Part shown: positions 1-11,710 of the stretch, one piece after another
How the letters are laid out: every line of letters begins with the position of its first letter
Numbering within the stretch: the first letter of the stretch is position 1
Assembly (NCBI GenBank): GCA_004352715.1
Contig: SCFE01000030.1
Span: 1,170,037 to 1,234,036, forward strand
Direction of reading: 5' to 3'
DNA length: 64,000 nt
DNA from: Hofstenia miamia
Taxonomy: Eukaryota > Xenacoelomorpha > Acoela
The notes under the pieces: generated by a model
What the model was told of the DNA's origin: nothing
Database searches by the model: none
What the model saw: only the letters and a program-made list of their open reading frames with translations
Made by a program: the position numbers and the translations under genes

Positions 1-443
1 CAATTTTTTATTTACATTTTGATCACTTTATATTATGAATTCCATAGCAGAAATGTTGTTCCTGAAAACAGAATTAGATGAAAATGTGACAAATGAGATG
101 GCATGCTCTTGATATTATGATTAAAATATGGAAGACAATACTGATTAGAAATTAGGAACGTAGATATATTAGTGTCAAAATCAATATGAATATTAATGCA
201 GATTCTTAATATTTGCTCTAAACCTAATGAAAAAATAGCATTTAATGCAAAATTGTTTGAAAATTAAAAACCAATTTGCTTGCTTCGTCTTCTAATTATA
301 TATATATATAAAGACATGAACAATATGAATGATTGGGCGATGACATTGATTTGAACCTTATGGGAACTCTTCATTCGGTACTGATTCAAAAACGGACTGT
401 CCTCATAGTCTACTATAAGTAGATTAATACAATAGCATAAAAT
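1..443. other. AT-rich DNA, no gene seen
   Basis: No coding frame, RNA gene or element end is recognisable. A short (TA)n run lies near 297-311. Confidence 0.6.
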
Positions 444-447
444 TTAA

Positions 448-702
448 CCCTAGAATAACTTTGCTCTGACGCATTTACTAACTACTTTGTTAGTGACAAT
501 TGTCACTATTAAAAAATCACTAATTTTATTGCAAAGAGTTTTATTGAAGAAACAGATAGTATTTTAAAGAACAAGATATTTAATATAACAAAAATTCAAA
601 GAAAATGATTTTCAAATAGCTTAATGACATAGACGTTCTGAATTAATTTTGCGAAGCCTATTTAAAAAATTGACAATTGTCACTAGCAGGAGAGTTCAAG
701 GG
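448..702. mobile_element. piggyBac-like MITE (255 bp) between TTAA sites
   Basis: The segment is flanked by TTAA on both sides (444-447 and 703-706). It begins CCCTAGAATAACTTTG and its other end read in reverse begins CCCTTGAACTCTC. TTAA targets and CCCTAGA-type termini are the hallmark of the piggyBac superfamily. Both ends also carry a subterminal inverted motif around GTGACAATTGTCAC: at 491-508 it is a perfect 18-bp palindrome and at 671-682 a 12-bp palindrome. No transposase fits in 255 bp, so this is a non-autonomous derivative. A short open frame that starts inside it and runs past the right end is fortuitous. Confidence 0.6.
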
Positions 703-984
703 TTAAGTAACGATGATATTGTTGAATTTAATGGAAATGATACTGAAAAACATAAGCGATGCTTCACTATTAATTTCAAAAGTTTGATTTTAACAGGCCC
801 TCGGTTTTTTGTACAACCTAATGCAGATCTGTTAACTGTAATTTATCAGATAGGTAATTAAACATAGAAGCCAATAGAAGCGATTTGAATTGAAATTCTA
901 GAAAATTTCTATAAATGTTTGCAATCTGGCAGTTGTACAGTCAAATCACCTTACTAAGACTTGTAATAACTAAGGATGTGATGG

Positions 985-2445
985 AATTTGGTATCCAGTA
1001 AAATGGGCAATTACACAACCAGATATCCGGTAAAATTTAACTTGCTTACCGGATTTTACCTGATAAAATAATTTGAGATAAAATTCGAATTGAAAATAGA
1101 ATTTTCGGGGAAAAGCTATATTTTTCCATGATATGGAAGTTGTAATGCAACAAAACAAGTTTATTCTGACATATCAGGTCGTAATCTATGTAATATTTAT
1201 TTATTTTCATTCGCAAGAGGTCGATGTTAATTGAGAAATGAGGTTGCTCTTCAAATAATTAAGGCAACCAAAAGTACTACAAGAAATATGTTTTCTGTTG
1301 TTCTATTTTGCAGTCTGCTAAAAATTAGATGGGTTTCAAACCTGGGGTGCAGTTGGATAGGATGTTATAAAGTCATAAAAAGTCATATTTTTGTTTTTTA
1401 AAAAATACGGTAATATTTGTAGTTGAAATATCATAAAAGTAATATTTTACAATAGTTTCATTAAATTAAGAAAAAAACTTAAAAATTAATGCTGGACTGT
1501 TTTAAATCATTTGAACGAAAACACATATATTCATTCAATTTCAATTAACGTACTTCCTGGCTTAACCCCCGAGAAATATAATTGCTAGCTAAATGTTAAC
1601 CCAACCCGACCCTCTGGTGGACGCGTTTCTAGGACTGCCCATGTATGCTGACACCTGAAAAACTATTTAAGCAACTATATACATTATTATTTCATGGATT
1701 TTGCAAGACCCGCGTGTTGCAAAACTGTGCCATGCGTATTCAGGAATAATATATGAGAGTTGACAAGCTAATTGCTTTAATTAAAGATGCTATCCAAGAT
1801 ATCAAAGTTGTTCAATGTTAGAAAGAGTTACAATTCCACCAGAAATTGTATTGCTCCCACCCTTGATCCTGGAAATGATATCTATGAAATAATCGCCTAT
1901 ATCAATTAACGATTAGAAAATACCGGTTGCACTGCTATAATGCATAGACTTTTAATTTAGAAGTCCATGTATAATGGAAGGAAAGGGGATGGACATTTAA
2001 TCGGAATTGTATGCCAAGTTACGAAAATGTCAAGCAACATCTGCTGCAGTTGAGAGATATTTCTCTATGTTGAGAAAATTCTTGACCTATGACAGAACTC
2101 TTAACCACAATAGTATATGAAAATGTATGTGCTTTTATTATAATTTAGTGAAGCAGTTGCTTTAATAATTAACTTATTATTATGTAAGAGTTTATGTATT
2201 TGTTTTATATCTTGTTCTCAGTAATAGAAAAACGTTTTATATTGTTTAAATGGATCATTTTAAAAAATTGATGGTAATATTTTATTGTATATTTAACTAA
2301 ATTTCGTCATATTTTGGTTTTTAATGTCATATTTCTGGTTGTCCTAGTAATAATTGAACAATGTAAATACAATATTCTGTAAAGCATCCGGTATCTTGCA
2401 GTCAAATTATCCGGTATCCGGTATATTCAATTCCCTATCCGGATC
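985..2445 (+). mobile_element. Decayed hAT transposon
   Basis: Both ends carry degenerate arrays of a CCGGTATCC/ATCCGGTA motif (about 990-1060 and 2388-2440) in inverted orientation, as in many hAT elements. The interior holds a hAT dimerisation relic at 2025-2120. Borders are approximate because the ends are decayed and I could not identify a target-site duplication. Everything between the ends other than the C-terminal relic is too decayed to read. Confidence 0.45.
2025..2120 (+). pseudogene. hAT transposase C-terminal dimerisation relic
   Basis: One frame reads QATSAAVERYFSMLRKFLTY and then DRTLNHNSI before a stop at 2118-2120. This matches the hAT family C-terminal dimerisation signature (A-T-S-x-x-x-E-R-x-F-S ... 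L ... R ... L). Only about 30 residues survive, in front of a stop codon, and no continuous frame leads into it. It is the tail of a transposase gene dead for a long time. The family assignment rests on this one motif plus the surrounding CCGG-rich termini. Confidence 0.55.
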
Positions 2446-3000
2446 CCAATAATATCATTTTTCAATCTACATATGCATATGTACATGTATCTATAAATTA
2501 AAACCCGTAAGTGAGGATCATATTTATAATCTGTTTAACTGATTGGTTAAAAACTATACATGTATAAATAAACTTGAAAATCTGTTTACAGATGTGGGAT
2601 AATTAACCAAATTAGTTAGCTAGTAAATTTTCAAACGAGGGAGAAACTTAATTTAATAATCAAATTTTGTAATTTCTATTAACAGCACAGAAAGATCAGC
2701 GTAAGAAATCTGGTAAACACATCGGTTAAAAACTAATATGGTGAATACCATATCCAAGAACATAACTTTCTTCTTTGCTATTAAACAGTTTAGAAACTTT
2801 CAGTAATATTTCCAACATAGCTTACCCTTATTATATTATTCTTTTTTTGATTGTAAAAATTGTTTCAGTTTTTATGAAACTAACTAGTAATAATATTAAC
2901 AAAGGTTGCTTACAATAAAGAAAATTTAAGAAACTTCATAAAAATTAATGAAGTTTGAATCTTTGTATTCTTCTACTATCCGAAGAAACACTAAAAATAT
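2446..3000. other. AT-rich DNA, nothing recognised
   Basis: No element ends, coding relics or RNA genes seen. Confidence 0.5.
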
Positions 3001-3004
3001 AATT

Positions 3005-3370
3005 TAACGATTTTCGGTTTCAAACACATTCAAACGCAAATGTCAGTTGAAAACCTCAGACATATCCTACTAGATGATAGAAGTAATTATGTTTAGCTAT
3101 AGCAGGAAAATCTTAAATATATTTATTTGTTTACTTACTTCTTTATAATTCAATGTTAAGTGAGGTTTAATGCCACAACAATGTAAACCTTAATCATTGA
3201 TAATGCTACTCGAAGTTATATATGTTTTGACTAAATAAATTAAAAACTGATTACAGAATTGATATATAGAAAACATTGAAATTAAAATTGTGTTTTGCTA
3301 GAAATAGTTAATACAGCTTAAAAATTGCGTTATGCAATATCAGATTACCATTTAAACTTTTCTAGATTAA
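3005..3370. repeat. Dispersed repeat, copy 1 (paired with 48700-49160)
   Basis: This stretch resembles 48700-49160 in the same orientation, with many substitutions and indels. Shared blocks include the ACATATCCTACT region, the ATAATGCTACT region and GAATTGATATATAGAAAA. Both copies run into an (AT)n microsatellite at the right end. It has no coding content and its class is unknown. Confidence 0.5.
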
Positions 3371-4201
3371 ATCATATATATATATATATGAAAGCGATGC
3401 CTATTTATCTACGCATATTAGCTATTGCCGCCAACTGCTGGCCCGTGCCTTACAACTTATTTATATATATATAAATAATTTATATATAAAACATAAATTT
3501 ATATTCGCGCTATGTAAAATATATTTTTTGCAATTTTGGGTTTGACAAACATGCAACAGATTTGTTTGTATAATTGCTTAGTGAGGATATTTTCTACATT
3601 TCCTAAACATAAGAAAAAGTAAAAAATATTTCAATATTCGATTATTGTATTTTAAAAAATATGTATATTTTGCGCTCAGTATTAATGCATTTGGTTGAGT
3701 AGTGTGCTTATTAAAATTGGCATTTAATACATAAATTTGCATTAATAAATAATCTATGAATGTTATTAGGTGATAAAATTGAATTCTAACCCGAAAACAT
3801 TTCTGACAGAACTCATTAATGAAATGAAACTTTGTATTTGCTCTATAAGAATTTTCTATTAGTAAATTGTATATTATCCAATGTTTTCTTTATTAATAAT
3901 TTCTACTACACATAAATACATAACTTTTGCTTTAGATGATACCCGGTGAATGTGAAATCTTGGATAAAATCGAACTTACTTCATTCAATAATGAGATTAA
4001 CTATGGTTACTCATGTATATGTATAAATGTTTGTGTTCGAATTTTTCTAAGTCGTAATATTAGCTTGAAATGTATAGCAAAAGATACCCTTTCTGAGTTA
4101 AATAAGAATAAATATGCAACAGTTGAAGCAGAGTTACTACCTCGCAATCATAGCAATGCCATAAAGAGTAAAAATATACCAATGAAAGTTGTGTTTCAGT
4201 C
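3371..4201. other. AT-rich DNA with short (AT)n runs
   Basis: Contains (AT)n near 3374-3390 and a TATATAA-rich tract near 3461-3490. The open frame at 3936-4325 crosses into the MITE at 4210, has no recognisable domain and is not called a gene. Confidence 0.5.
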
Positions 4202-4209
4202 AGTGAAAG

Positions 4210-4525
4210 CTAGGCCGTTCCGAGTACAAAAATTCCAGTCGAGTTCGAGTCGCCTCAAGGTAAAAAACTCCACTCGACAGTTCGAGTACTCAAACCAACT
4301 TGATATTAGCTTAAATGGCATCTAGTTTTCTTCAAATTTTTGCATGTTATGTCAAAGAATTTATCGACCTTTCAGTATTTATCTCTTCATTTTGCTTAAC
4401 ATGTTGTATTTCTGTCGTATATTTATATAGGATAGCACAGTTATATATAGCTTAACCCAATGTTAATAAATGTAGATATAATTGTAACTCGACTCCAGCC
4501 TAAAAAAGTCAAATTGCAGGGGCCT
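4210..4525. mobile_element. Probable hAT-type MITE (316 bp)
   Basis: The ends are short inverted repeats (left CTAGGCCGTTCCGAG, right in reverse AGGCCCCTGC). The flanks are a near-perfect 8-bp duplication, AGTGAAAG at 4202-4209 and AGTGAAAA at 4526-4533, the TSD length of most hAT elements. The subterminal region has several GAGT/ACTCGA repeats (4238-4295). There is no coding capacity. The short TIR and one TSD mismatch leave real doubt. Confidence 0.4.
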
Positions 4526-4533
4526 AGTGAAAA

Positions 4534-4847
4534 CGTCATGTTAGTAAACATCATAAACCCCACGCTAACGCCGAGTAAATTTCATTTTGCCATAATGTAT
4601 ATTAAATGCATAACTGTTACGAATTTTTAAATTGACGATTAAATAATTAGATTTAGATTTAACAAGCAAAATTTAAACAAAATTCTGTTATAGCCGAATC
4701 CGGAACTCATCTTTGGATGCATTTTTATTAAATTCTAAATAATGTCGTATTCTAATGATTATGAATTTTACATCATCATGCGAAGTCCAAGTGCTAGATC
4801 ACAACAAACTATTTGATATTTGAGTCCAAATTTGTGAAGGAAAAGTT
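4534..4847. other. AT-rich DNA, nothing recognised
   Basis: No coding relic or repeat seen between the MITE and the Tc1 relic. Confidence 0.5.
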
Positions 4848-5033
4848 CGTCGACGACACAGTAGTGATTTTGGTCGAAATGCAAGACGACCTGCAGGACA
4901 GACATCGCTTAGTAAAGGTCAAGTTGTAAAACGACTGCAGCTCTGACAAAGGCATGAGTCATGGTCTGTTAAGGGAGGGTCAAAGGTTATGTTCTCTGAT
5001 AGAAGTACAATGCAGCAGTTACGTGGTGTGTAG
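4848..5033 (+). pseudogene. Tc1-type transposase relic around the first catalytic Asp
   Basis: One frame reads RNARRPAGQTSLSKGQVVKR, then after one stop QRHESWSVKGGSKVMFSDRS, ending at a stop. This follows the Tc1 layout between the DNA-binding domain and the catalytic core: the xRRPAxKxxLS block, the HxxW block, then the V-x-F-S-D strand with the first catalytic Asp. The residue after that Asp, usually Glu, is Arg. The remainder of the catalytic domain is not found. It is a dead fragment without recognisable TIRs. Confidence 0.55.
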
Positions 5034-6115
5034 GATACATCCATGCTAGAAAAACTAAATCAAATGATACTAAAGACATTGATTGACCCAAGAAATCAAG
5101 CCAAAGTGCACCTAGAAGCATCAAGGTTGTGCTACATGTGAAATGCCAACAAAACATAAACCCTGGAGTAGTGGTAAAGAAATTCTTCTAATAAATATAA
5201 AATAATAAGATCTTTCCTAACGAACCCAAGTTGTGCATCACAAATAGTTAATAAGGCTGCTTGTAGTTAAAGTTGCTATATATGTAATCTCGAGATTTGT
5301 AAAACAAAGGATAAACAAAGCCTAATGCTATCTTTGAAACATCAGTATACCATACTTCATTCAGATACCTGAAGACGATTACTTATATATTTTCATTTAT
5401 GAAATGAAATGCAGCAATTAAAAACTAAGTCGATTTTCTGACCCAAACTGCAGAAACACGGCAAATATGTGCTAGATCTAGTTTCAACTCTGAAAGTCAT
5501 GCGAGCAGCAATGTACCACAAATATTTCCCTTTCAGTAGACAAACTGTTCAAGCCTCATTAATGGGGTTAAGTAGACAAAAACAGAGATTTTTGTAACTG
5601 GTCATATTATATAACATAGAGGAACCAGATAAGTCTTAAATCATAGGTGAAAAGGAACACACTTCTCTATCTGTTGGCATTTCTTGGTTATGGGTATCTC
5701 AAGTAGTTCATGAGTTCTGAGCACTTGAATGATTTTTTAATTAATTATTAACAATTTAAAAAACCGCAGGGCAGAATAATCAAAATTGCCATAAAGTAGC
5801 ATTTAAAAATATGTTGAATTGACTCACTCTTCACACTCTTCACACACGCACAAAATTTGAAATATCCAAATGATCAAAGAATAGTATTGTAAGAGTCATA
5901 GCTTAACACAAAGATTTTGCATAAATTTAGCTGGTTAGTAAAGTTCAGATAAATGAGAACTTTTCAACTTTGTTCGATCCTGGCAAAAAATTTTTTTAAT
6001 AAGAGCGTGATATTTTTTTAGAAATGTTATAAATCTTAGGCATTTCTAATTAAATTCAAGTTTTCTCACATTGTTACGGGGTAAAGAAGTTAAAAATTTT
6101 AATTGAAATCAATCT
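5034..6115. other. AT-rich DNA, nothing recognised
   Basis: No coding frame, TIR pair or known repeat seen. Confidence 0.5.
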
Positions 6116-6119
6116 ATTT

Positions 6120-6197
6120 TAACGCAACTTTTGACGCAACTTTGGGTAAAATTTTACGCAACTTGTTGCGCAACTTTGGCAGTATTTTGACGCAACC
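6120..6197. repeat. Degenerate short tandem repeat of ACGCAACTT(TG)
   Basis: The motif ACGCAACTT or a close variant occurs five times in about 78 bases at uneven spacing, interspersed with T-rich sequence. No function is evident. Confidence 0.5.
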
Positions 6198-6322
6198 AAA
6201 TCCGGACTCTGCTATGTATGTATATACAGTCTCTTTCATAAGTCCCTACGTTTCAAATTACTACTGCATTTAAGCAATAATACAAACAGGCATTATCTTA
6301 TCCAATCAGATTCTGTCTGTTG

Positions 6323-6476
6323 AAGCCATGGAACCCAACAAATGTGCAATTTCTGAGTCCTGATGATCATGTCAATCGAGTGAATTTCTGCCAAGAAATC
6401 ATTAATGCATACCGCTCGCCACGCCTGAGTGACTGACTGTTCTTCTCTGATGAATGTGCAATCTATTCATCTGCCA
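6323..6476 (+). pseudogene. DD41D-type (Tc1/mariner superfamily) transposase fragment, cut by a gap
   Basis: The frame reads PWNPTNVQFLSPDDHVNRVN, FCQEIINAYRSPRLSD, a stop, then LFFSDECAIYSSA, where it meets the gap at 6477. The order D-D-x-x-x-R-x-x-F-C followed by F-F-S-D-E is typical of the segment leading to the first catalytic Asp in the transposase family whose second half reads QDGAPPH...WPxxSPDL. An in-frame TGA makes it a pseudogene. The 1000-N gap hides the rest. It belongs to the same broad family as the relic at 13523-14152. Confidence 0.5.
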
Positions 6477-7476
6477 NNNNNNNNNNNNNNNNNNNNNNNN
6501 NNNNNNNNNNNNNNNNNNNNNNNNNNNNNNNNNNNNNNNNNNNNNNNNNNNNNNNNNNNNNNNNNNNNNNNNNNNNNNNNNNNNNNNNNNNNNNNNNNNN
6601 NNNNNNNNNNNNNNNNNNNNNNNNNNNNNNNNNNNNNNNNNNNNNNNNNNNNNNNNNNNNNNNNNNNNNNNNNNNNNNNNNNNNNNNNNNNNNNNNNNNN
6701 NNNNNNNNNNNNNNNNNNNNNNNNNNNNNNNNNNNNNNNNNNNNNNNNNNNNNNNNNNNNNNNNNNNNNNNNNNNNNNNNNNNNNNNNNNNNNNNNNNNN
6801 NNNNNNNNNNNNNNNNNNNNNNNNNNNNNNNNNNNNNNNNNNNNNNNNNNNNNNNNNNNNNNNNNNNNNNNNNNNNNNNNNNNNNNNNNNNNNNNNNNNN
6901 NNNNNNNNNNNNNNNNNNNNNNNNNNNNNNNNNNNNNNNNNNNNNNNNNNNNNNNNNNNNNNNNNNNNNNNNNNNNNNNNNNNNNNNNNNNNNNNNNNNN
7001 NNNNNNNNNNNNNNNNNNNNNNNNNNNNNNNNNNNNNNNNNNNNNNNNNNNNNNNNNNNNNNNNNNNNNNNNNNNNNNNNNNNNNNNNNNNNNNNNNNNN
7101 NNNNNNNNNNNNNNNNNNNNNNNNNNNNNNNNNNNNNNNNNNNNNNNNNNNNNNNNNNNNNNNNNNNNNNNNNNNNNNNNNNNNNNNNNNNNNNNNNNNN
7201 NNNNNNNNNNNNNNNNNNNNNNNNNNNNNNNNNNNNNNNNNNNNNNNNNNNNNNNNNNNNNNNNNNNNNNNNNNNNNNNNNNNNNNNNNNNNNNNNNNNN
7301 NNNNNNNNNNNNNNNNNNNNNNNNNNNNNNNNNNNNNNNNNNNNNNNNNNNNNNNNNNNNNNNNNNNNNNNNNNNNNNNNNNNNNNNNNNNNNNNNNNNN
7401 NNNNNNNNNNNNNNNNNNNNNNNNNNNNNNNNNNNNNNNNNNNNNNNNNNNNNNNNNNNNNNNNNNNNNNNNNNNN
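6477..7476. other. Assembly gap (1000 N)
   Basis: Exactly 1000 unknown bases, a round size suggesting a placeholder of unknown length. Confidence 0.95.
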
Positions 7477-8498
7477 GGGTACTGGTGCTGTGTATCAATT
7501 AGCACTATTTCGAAATACTATAATATGAGATTTATGTATTCGCATCCATTCAATTCAACACTAGTTTTTTTAACTGAAAAATTACGAAACTTTCATTAAA
7601 AATTAATGGGAAATGGAAAGACAAATATTTTCTTATGAGAAAGCCTTCTTGTTCATGATTAAACGATCTCCCGATGGTCAAACGAAAACTTTAAAAAGTT
7701 ATTTTAGTTCCTGAATTTAGTCTATTATTAGAAACTTTAATAATTAGTTTTACCTAATTGCCTGACTCCAGATACTGGGGCAATGTCAACATGGGATTGG
7801 CGTTCAGCCGTTCAAGTAAATCTGAATTACCAGCTGCGTTTATTGGTTTTATTAAATTAATAATAACAAATTTGTTTTCATATTTCATGTTTTCTATGAA
7901 TACAATCATAAGGTAATACAGGTACAGTTTTTAAATTGCCAAGAGCAGTCTTTGAATTGTCATGAGTTGCTAAGAAATTCAATGCATTTTACTTTCTCAA
8001 GTTACATTTCAAATTGTATTTATCAATTTTATGTAGTGGAGTTTCCAGTTACGTTAAACATAAAACGAACTTTAATATCAATATTTTCTTAATTTTCTAA
8101 TATTTTTTGAAGCGTTTACAGCGATTTGTTTCCTCATTTTAATTGTTTTTTTGTTATTTTCTATTGTATTAATTAGGAAGATTGCTGTAATGAAAGATTT
8201 CTAATCGTTGTATTTTTAAATGTATTTTTCTAAAGAAATTAAAGTGTAACCCGGGGCCTACATTAATCGCAAAGAAAAGATAAAAGCACTTAGTAGAAGA
8301 CTACTAAATATTGATTCATAATCAATTTATAGATATTAATATTTCATAATGCTCACAGTCTCCCAATTAATTATATTGTTTAATGCAATTTTATGCTATA
8401 TTACTTTGATAGCCTTTATATATTTAAGCGAGGGATTTTTAAAAAACCGAATCTACTTTATTTTAACTTGAATTTAACATGATAACTAGACTCTGACA
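7477..8498 (+). repeat. Extra direct copy of arm segment A, fenced by Ns
   Basis: Nearly identical to 9451-10473 and to the reverse complement of 16605-17628, with only a few substitutions. Its left edge is the end of a 1000-N gap and its right edge is a single N at 8499. No coding content. The N borders make an assembly duplicate more likely than a true third copy. Confidence 0.8.
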
Positions 8499-8499
8499 N

Positions 8500-10816
8500 T
8501 TGAATGAAATATTTCATTTTGAGGCAATCAAAATATTAATTATACTACTTAAGCAAAATTCAAATTTTAGGCCACTTTAAAGTGTTTTTGAATAAAAATT
8601 ATTATGTTTATCATGTTAAAATCTAAAGATTAGATTTTCTCTACAACTTGTTTATATTACTGCTATTTTTTTGTTCAGAAAATGTCAAACTAACCTGAAA
8701 ATGAATTAACAAAATTTTGAAATGGGCAATTGAAATTATTTCAGATATTTCACCAATCATCAGAACCTCATCAGAAGTTTCACAAGCATCTACTTCATTA
8801 TGTCATGTTTGACTTTTCTCTCATAAAGTGTTTTTCAAAAAAGGAGAATTAACAGCAATTATAAGAAAATTCTTTTTTGACCTTATTTCGAATGTTAATA
8901 TATTTGTGTCATATATAAGATTAAGATTTACTGTCCTATTCCTCAAGTTTTCCCAAGGAATATACACAAAACTTACAAATGAAATGATCTTCAAATATTT
9001 AGTTTCTCTAATATTCAAAACATCCTAAGAGCAGTTTCTAATTTTAATCTACTTAATTAAACCGGCCAGAATACCAGTAGTCATGTTGATGACAATATTG
9101 GACAGCAGAATATTAAACAACAATAAACGACAACTTTACTGCTAATAAATCAAGAGGACAATACACTGCTGCAGACAAAACGCCCATCAGACATTTACGA
9201 CTGTAGAATATAATTCATTGAAATAGAAACGGTAAATCAACCACCCTTATTTCCCCCAGATCTGAGTACAATAGGAAGTATATGCAGAATATAGTGATAA
9301 TGAATTTGTATTATTTATGGAAGCAGTTTTAGAGCATAGGCAAACAGATTATTAAAAGCTTTAATTATTGAAACTTTACTTAATCCATGTGCTTATGTGG
9401 TTATCAAAAGAAGATGATATATATAGTCTTGTTTTTAGGGCTACTAAATTGGGTACTGGTGCTGTGTATCAATTAGCACTATTTCGAAATACTATAATAT
9501 GAGATTTATGTATTCGCATCCATTCAATTCAACACTAGTTTTTTTTAACTGAAAAATTACGAAACTTTCATTAAAAATTAATGGGAAATGGAAAGACAAA
9601 TATTTTCTTATGAGAAAGCCTGCTTGTTCATGATTAAACGATCTCCCGATGGTCAAACGAAAACTTTAAAAAGTTATTTTAGTTCCTGAATTTAGTCTAT
9701 TATTAGAAACTTTAATAATTAGTTTTACCTAATTGCCTGACTCCAGATACTGGGGCAATGTCAACATGGGATTGGCGTTCAGCCGTTCAAGTAAATCTGA
9801 ATTACCAGCTGCGTTTATTGGTTTTATTAAATTAATAATAACAAATTTGTTTTCATATTTCATGTTTTCTATGAATACAATCATAAGGTAATACAGGTAC
9901 AGTTTTTAAATTGCCAAGAGCAGTCTTTGAATTGTCATGAGTTGCTAAGAAATTCAATGCATTTTACTTTCTCAAGTTACATTTCAAATTGTATTTATCA
10001 ATTTTATGTAGTGGAGTTTCCAGTTACGTTAAACATAAAACGAACTTTAATATCAATATTTTCTTAATTTTCTAATATTTTTTGAAGCGTTTACAGCGAT
10101 TTGTTTCCTCATTTTAATTGTTTTTTTGTTATTTTCTATTGTATTAATTAGGAAGATTGCTATAATGAAAGATTTCTAATCGTTATATTTTTAAATGTAT
10201 TTTTCTAAAGAAATTAAAGTGTAACCCGGGGCCTACATTAATCGCAAAGAAAAGATAAAAGCACTTAGTAGAAGACTACTAAATATTGATTCATAATCAA
10301 TTTATAGGTATTAATATTTCATAATGCTCACAGTCTCCCAATTAATTATATTGTTTAATGCAATTTTATGCTATATTACTTTGATAGCCTTTATATATTT
10401 AAGCGAGGGATTTTTAAAAAACCGAATCTACTTTATTTTAACTTGAATTTAACATGATAACTAGACTCTGACACTGTGGTAGTTGTAATCCGAAAGTTCT
10501 ATTAAGATGTATTTTCAATATTTGAAATAATAGATAGCATGGCACCTCTACTTTGTAGTTGTATAATTGCATTATTGTTCATAATCACAAACTACATAGT
10601 GATTGAGTTAGTTTTCCATGGTATGTCATTTACCTTAAAAATTTGTAAAATGTAGTTTTGGATAAAAGCTCTGTCAATTATTTGCATTGGATATGAGTAC
10701 TGTTTTGACTTCTCAGATCTATGTAAAATTGCAGAAGAATTTGTTCAACATTGCTTGAAGCCTTAGAATTTTTTACTAAATGTGATTTAATTTAAAGTTT
10801 CTTAAAAGCGTAAGGC
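8500..10816 (+). repeat. Left arm of a 2.3-kb inverted repeat
   Basis: This segment is repeated in reverse at 16262-18583, with scattered substitutions and small indels (for example around 8755-8800 against 18285-18330). Sub-blocks: B (8500-9450), A (9451-10473) and C (10474-10816), where the arm meets a gap. No transposase, TIR termini or coding frame with a known domain was found. Frames of 65-66 codons on either strand at 8821-9028 are not recognised and look fortuitous. Confidence 0.85.
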
Positions 10817-11439
10817 NNNNNNNNNNNNNNNNNNNNNNNNNNNNNNNNNNNNNNNNNNNNNNNNNNNNNNNNNNNNNNNNNNNNNNNNNNNNNNNNNNNN
10901 NNNNNNNNNNNNNNNNNNNNNNNNNNNNNNNNNNNNNNNNNNNNNNNNNNNNNNNNNNNNNNNNNNNNNNNNNNNNNNNNNNNNNNNNNNNNNNNNNNNN
11001 NNNNNNNNNNNNNNNNNNNNNNNNNNNNNNNNNNNNNNNNNNNNNNNNNNNNNNNNNNNNNNNNNNNNNNNNNNNNNNNNNNNNNNNNNNNNNNNNNNNN
11101 NNNNNNNNNNNNNNNNNNNNNNNNNNNNNNNNNNNNNNNNNNNNNNNNNNNNNNNNNNNNNNNNNNNNNNNNNNNNNNNNNNNNNNNNNNNNNNNNNNNN
11201 NNNNNNNNNNNNNNNNNNNNNNNNNNNNNNNNNNNNNNNNNNNNNNNNNNNNNNNNNNNNNNNNNNNNNNNNNNNNNNNNNNNNNNNNNNNNNNNNNNNN
11301 NNNNNNNNNNNNNNNNNNNNNNNNNNNNNNNNNNNNNNNNNNNNNNNNNNNNNNNNNNNNNNNNNNNNNNNNNNNNNNNNNNNNNNNNNNNNNNNNNNNN
11401 NNNNNNNNNNNNNNNNNNNNNNNNNNNNNNNNNNNNNNN
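10817..11439. other. Assembly gap (623 N)
   Basis: Run of N between the left inverted-repeat arm and an (AT)n tract. Confidence 0.95.
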
Positions 11440-11459
11440 ATATATATATATATATATAT
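11440..11459. repeat. (AT)n microsatellite at gap edge
   Basis: Pure AT dinucleotides next to the gap; the gap itself probably continues the repeat. Confidence 0.8.
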
Positions 11460-11710
11460 TAGGTTGTCCCTTATATTTCAAGTTCGATAATTTTTTACGC
11501 ATACCTTCTTAAAAGTTTCGTATTAGCACTATATTGTCTAGAAATAAATATTAGTTTGATTTATAAACGATAACCCGTGCAGACTTGCTATTTAAACTTG
11601 ATGCATACAAGTTGTGTATTTTCTGCGCTGTGACTTGTAAGTACATGTTCGATTTGTCATTTCATACGTGTTTTTTACATTATTAGTGCTCCATTGATTA
11701 GTGCGTAAAC

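Noticed and set aside
320-430. Possible tRNA/SINE B-box (GGTTCAAATC on the minus strand)
   Set aside because: No A-box or cloverleaf could be placed around it.
3936-4325. 129-codon frame
   Set aside because: It crosses the border of a probable MITE and its second half is the MITE's GAGTCGA-type repeats in translation.
6402-7599. Long open frames spanning runs of N (also at 10.8-13.2, 15.4-16.2, 20.2-20.6, 26.5-26.8 and 47-48.2 kb)
   Set aside because: They are open only because unknown bases give no stops; the sequenced ends are (AT)n or non-coding.
8821-9028. 65-66-codon frames on both strands, conserved in the other arm (18051-18251)
   Set aside because: Conservation follows from the repeat itself; both strands are open, composition is hydrophobic and AT-driven, and no domain is seen.
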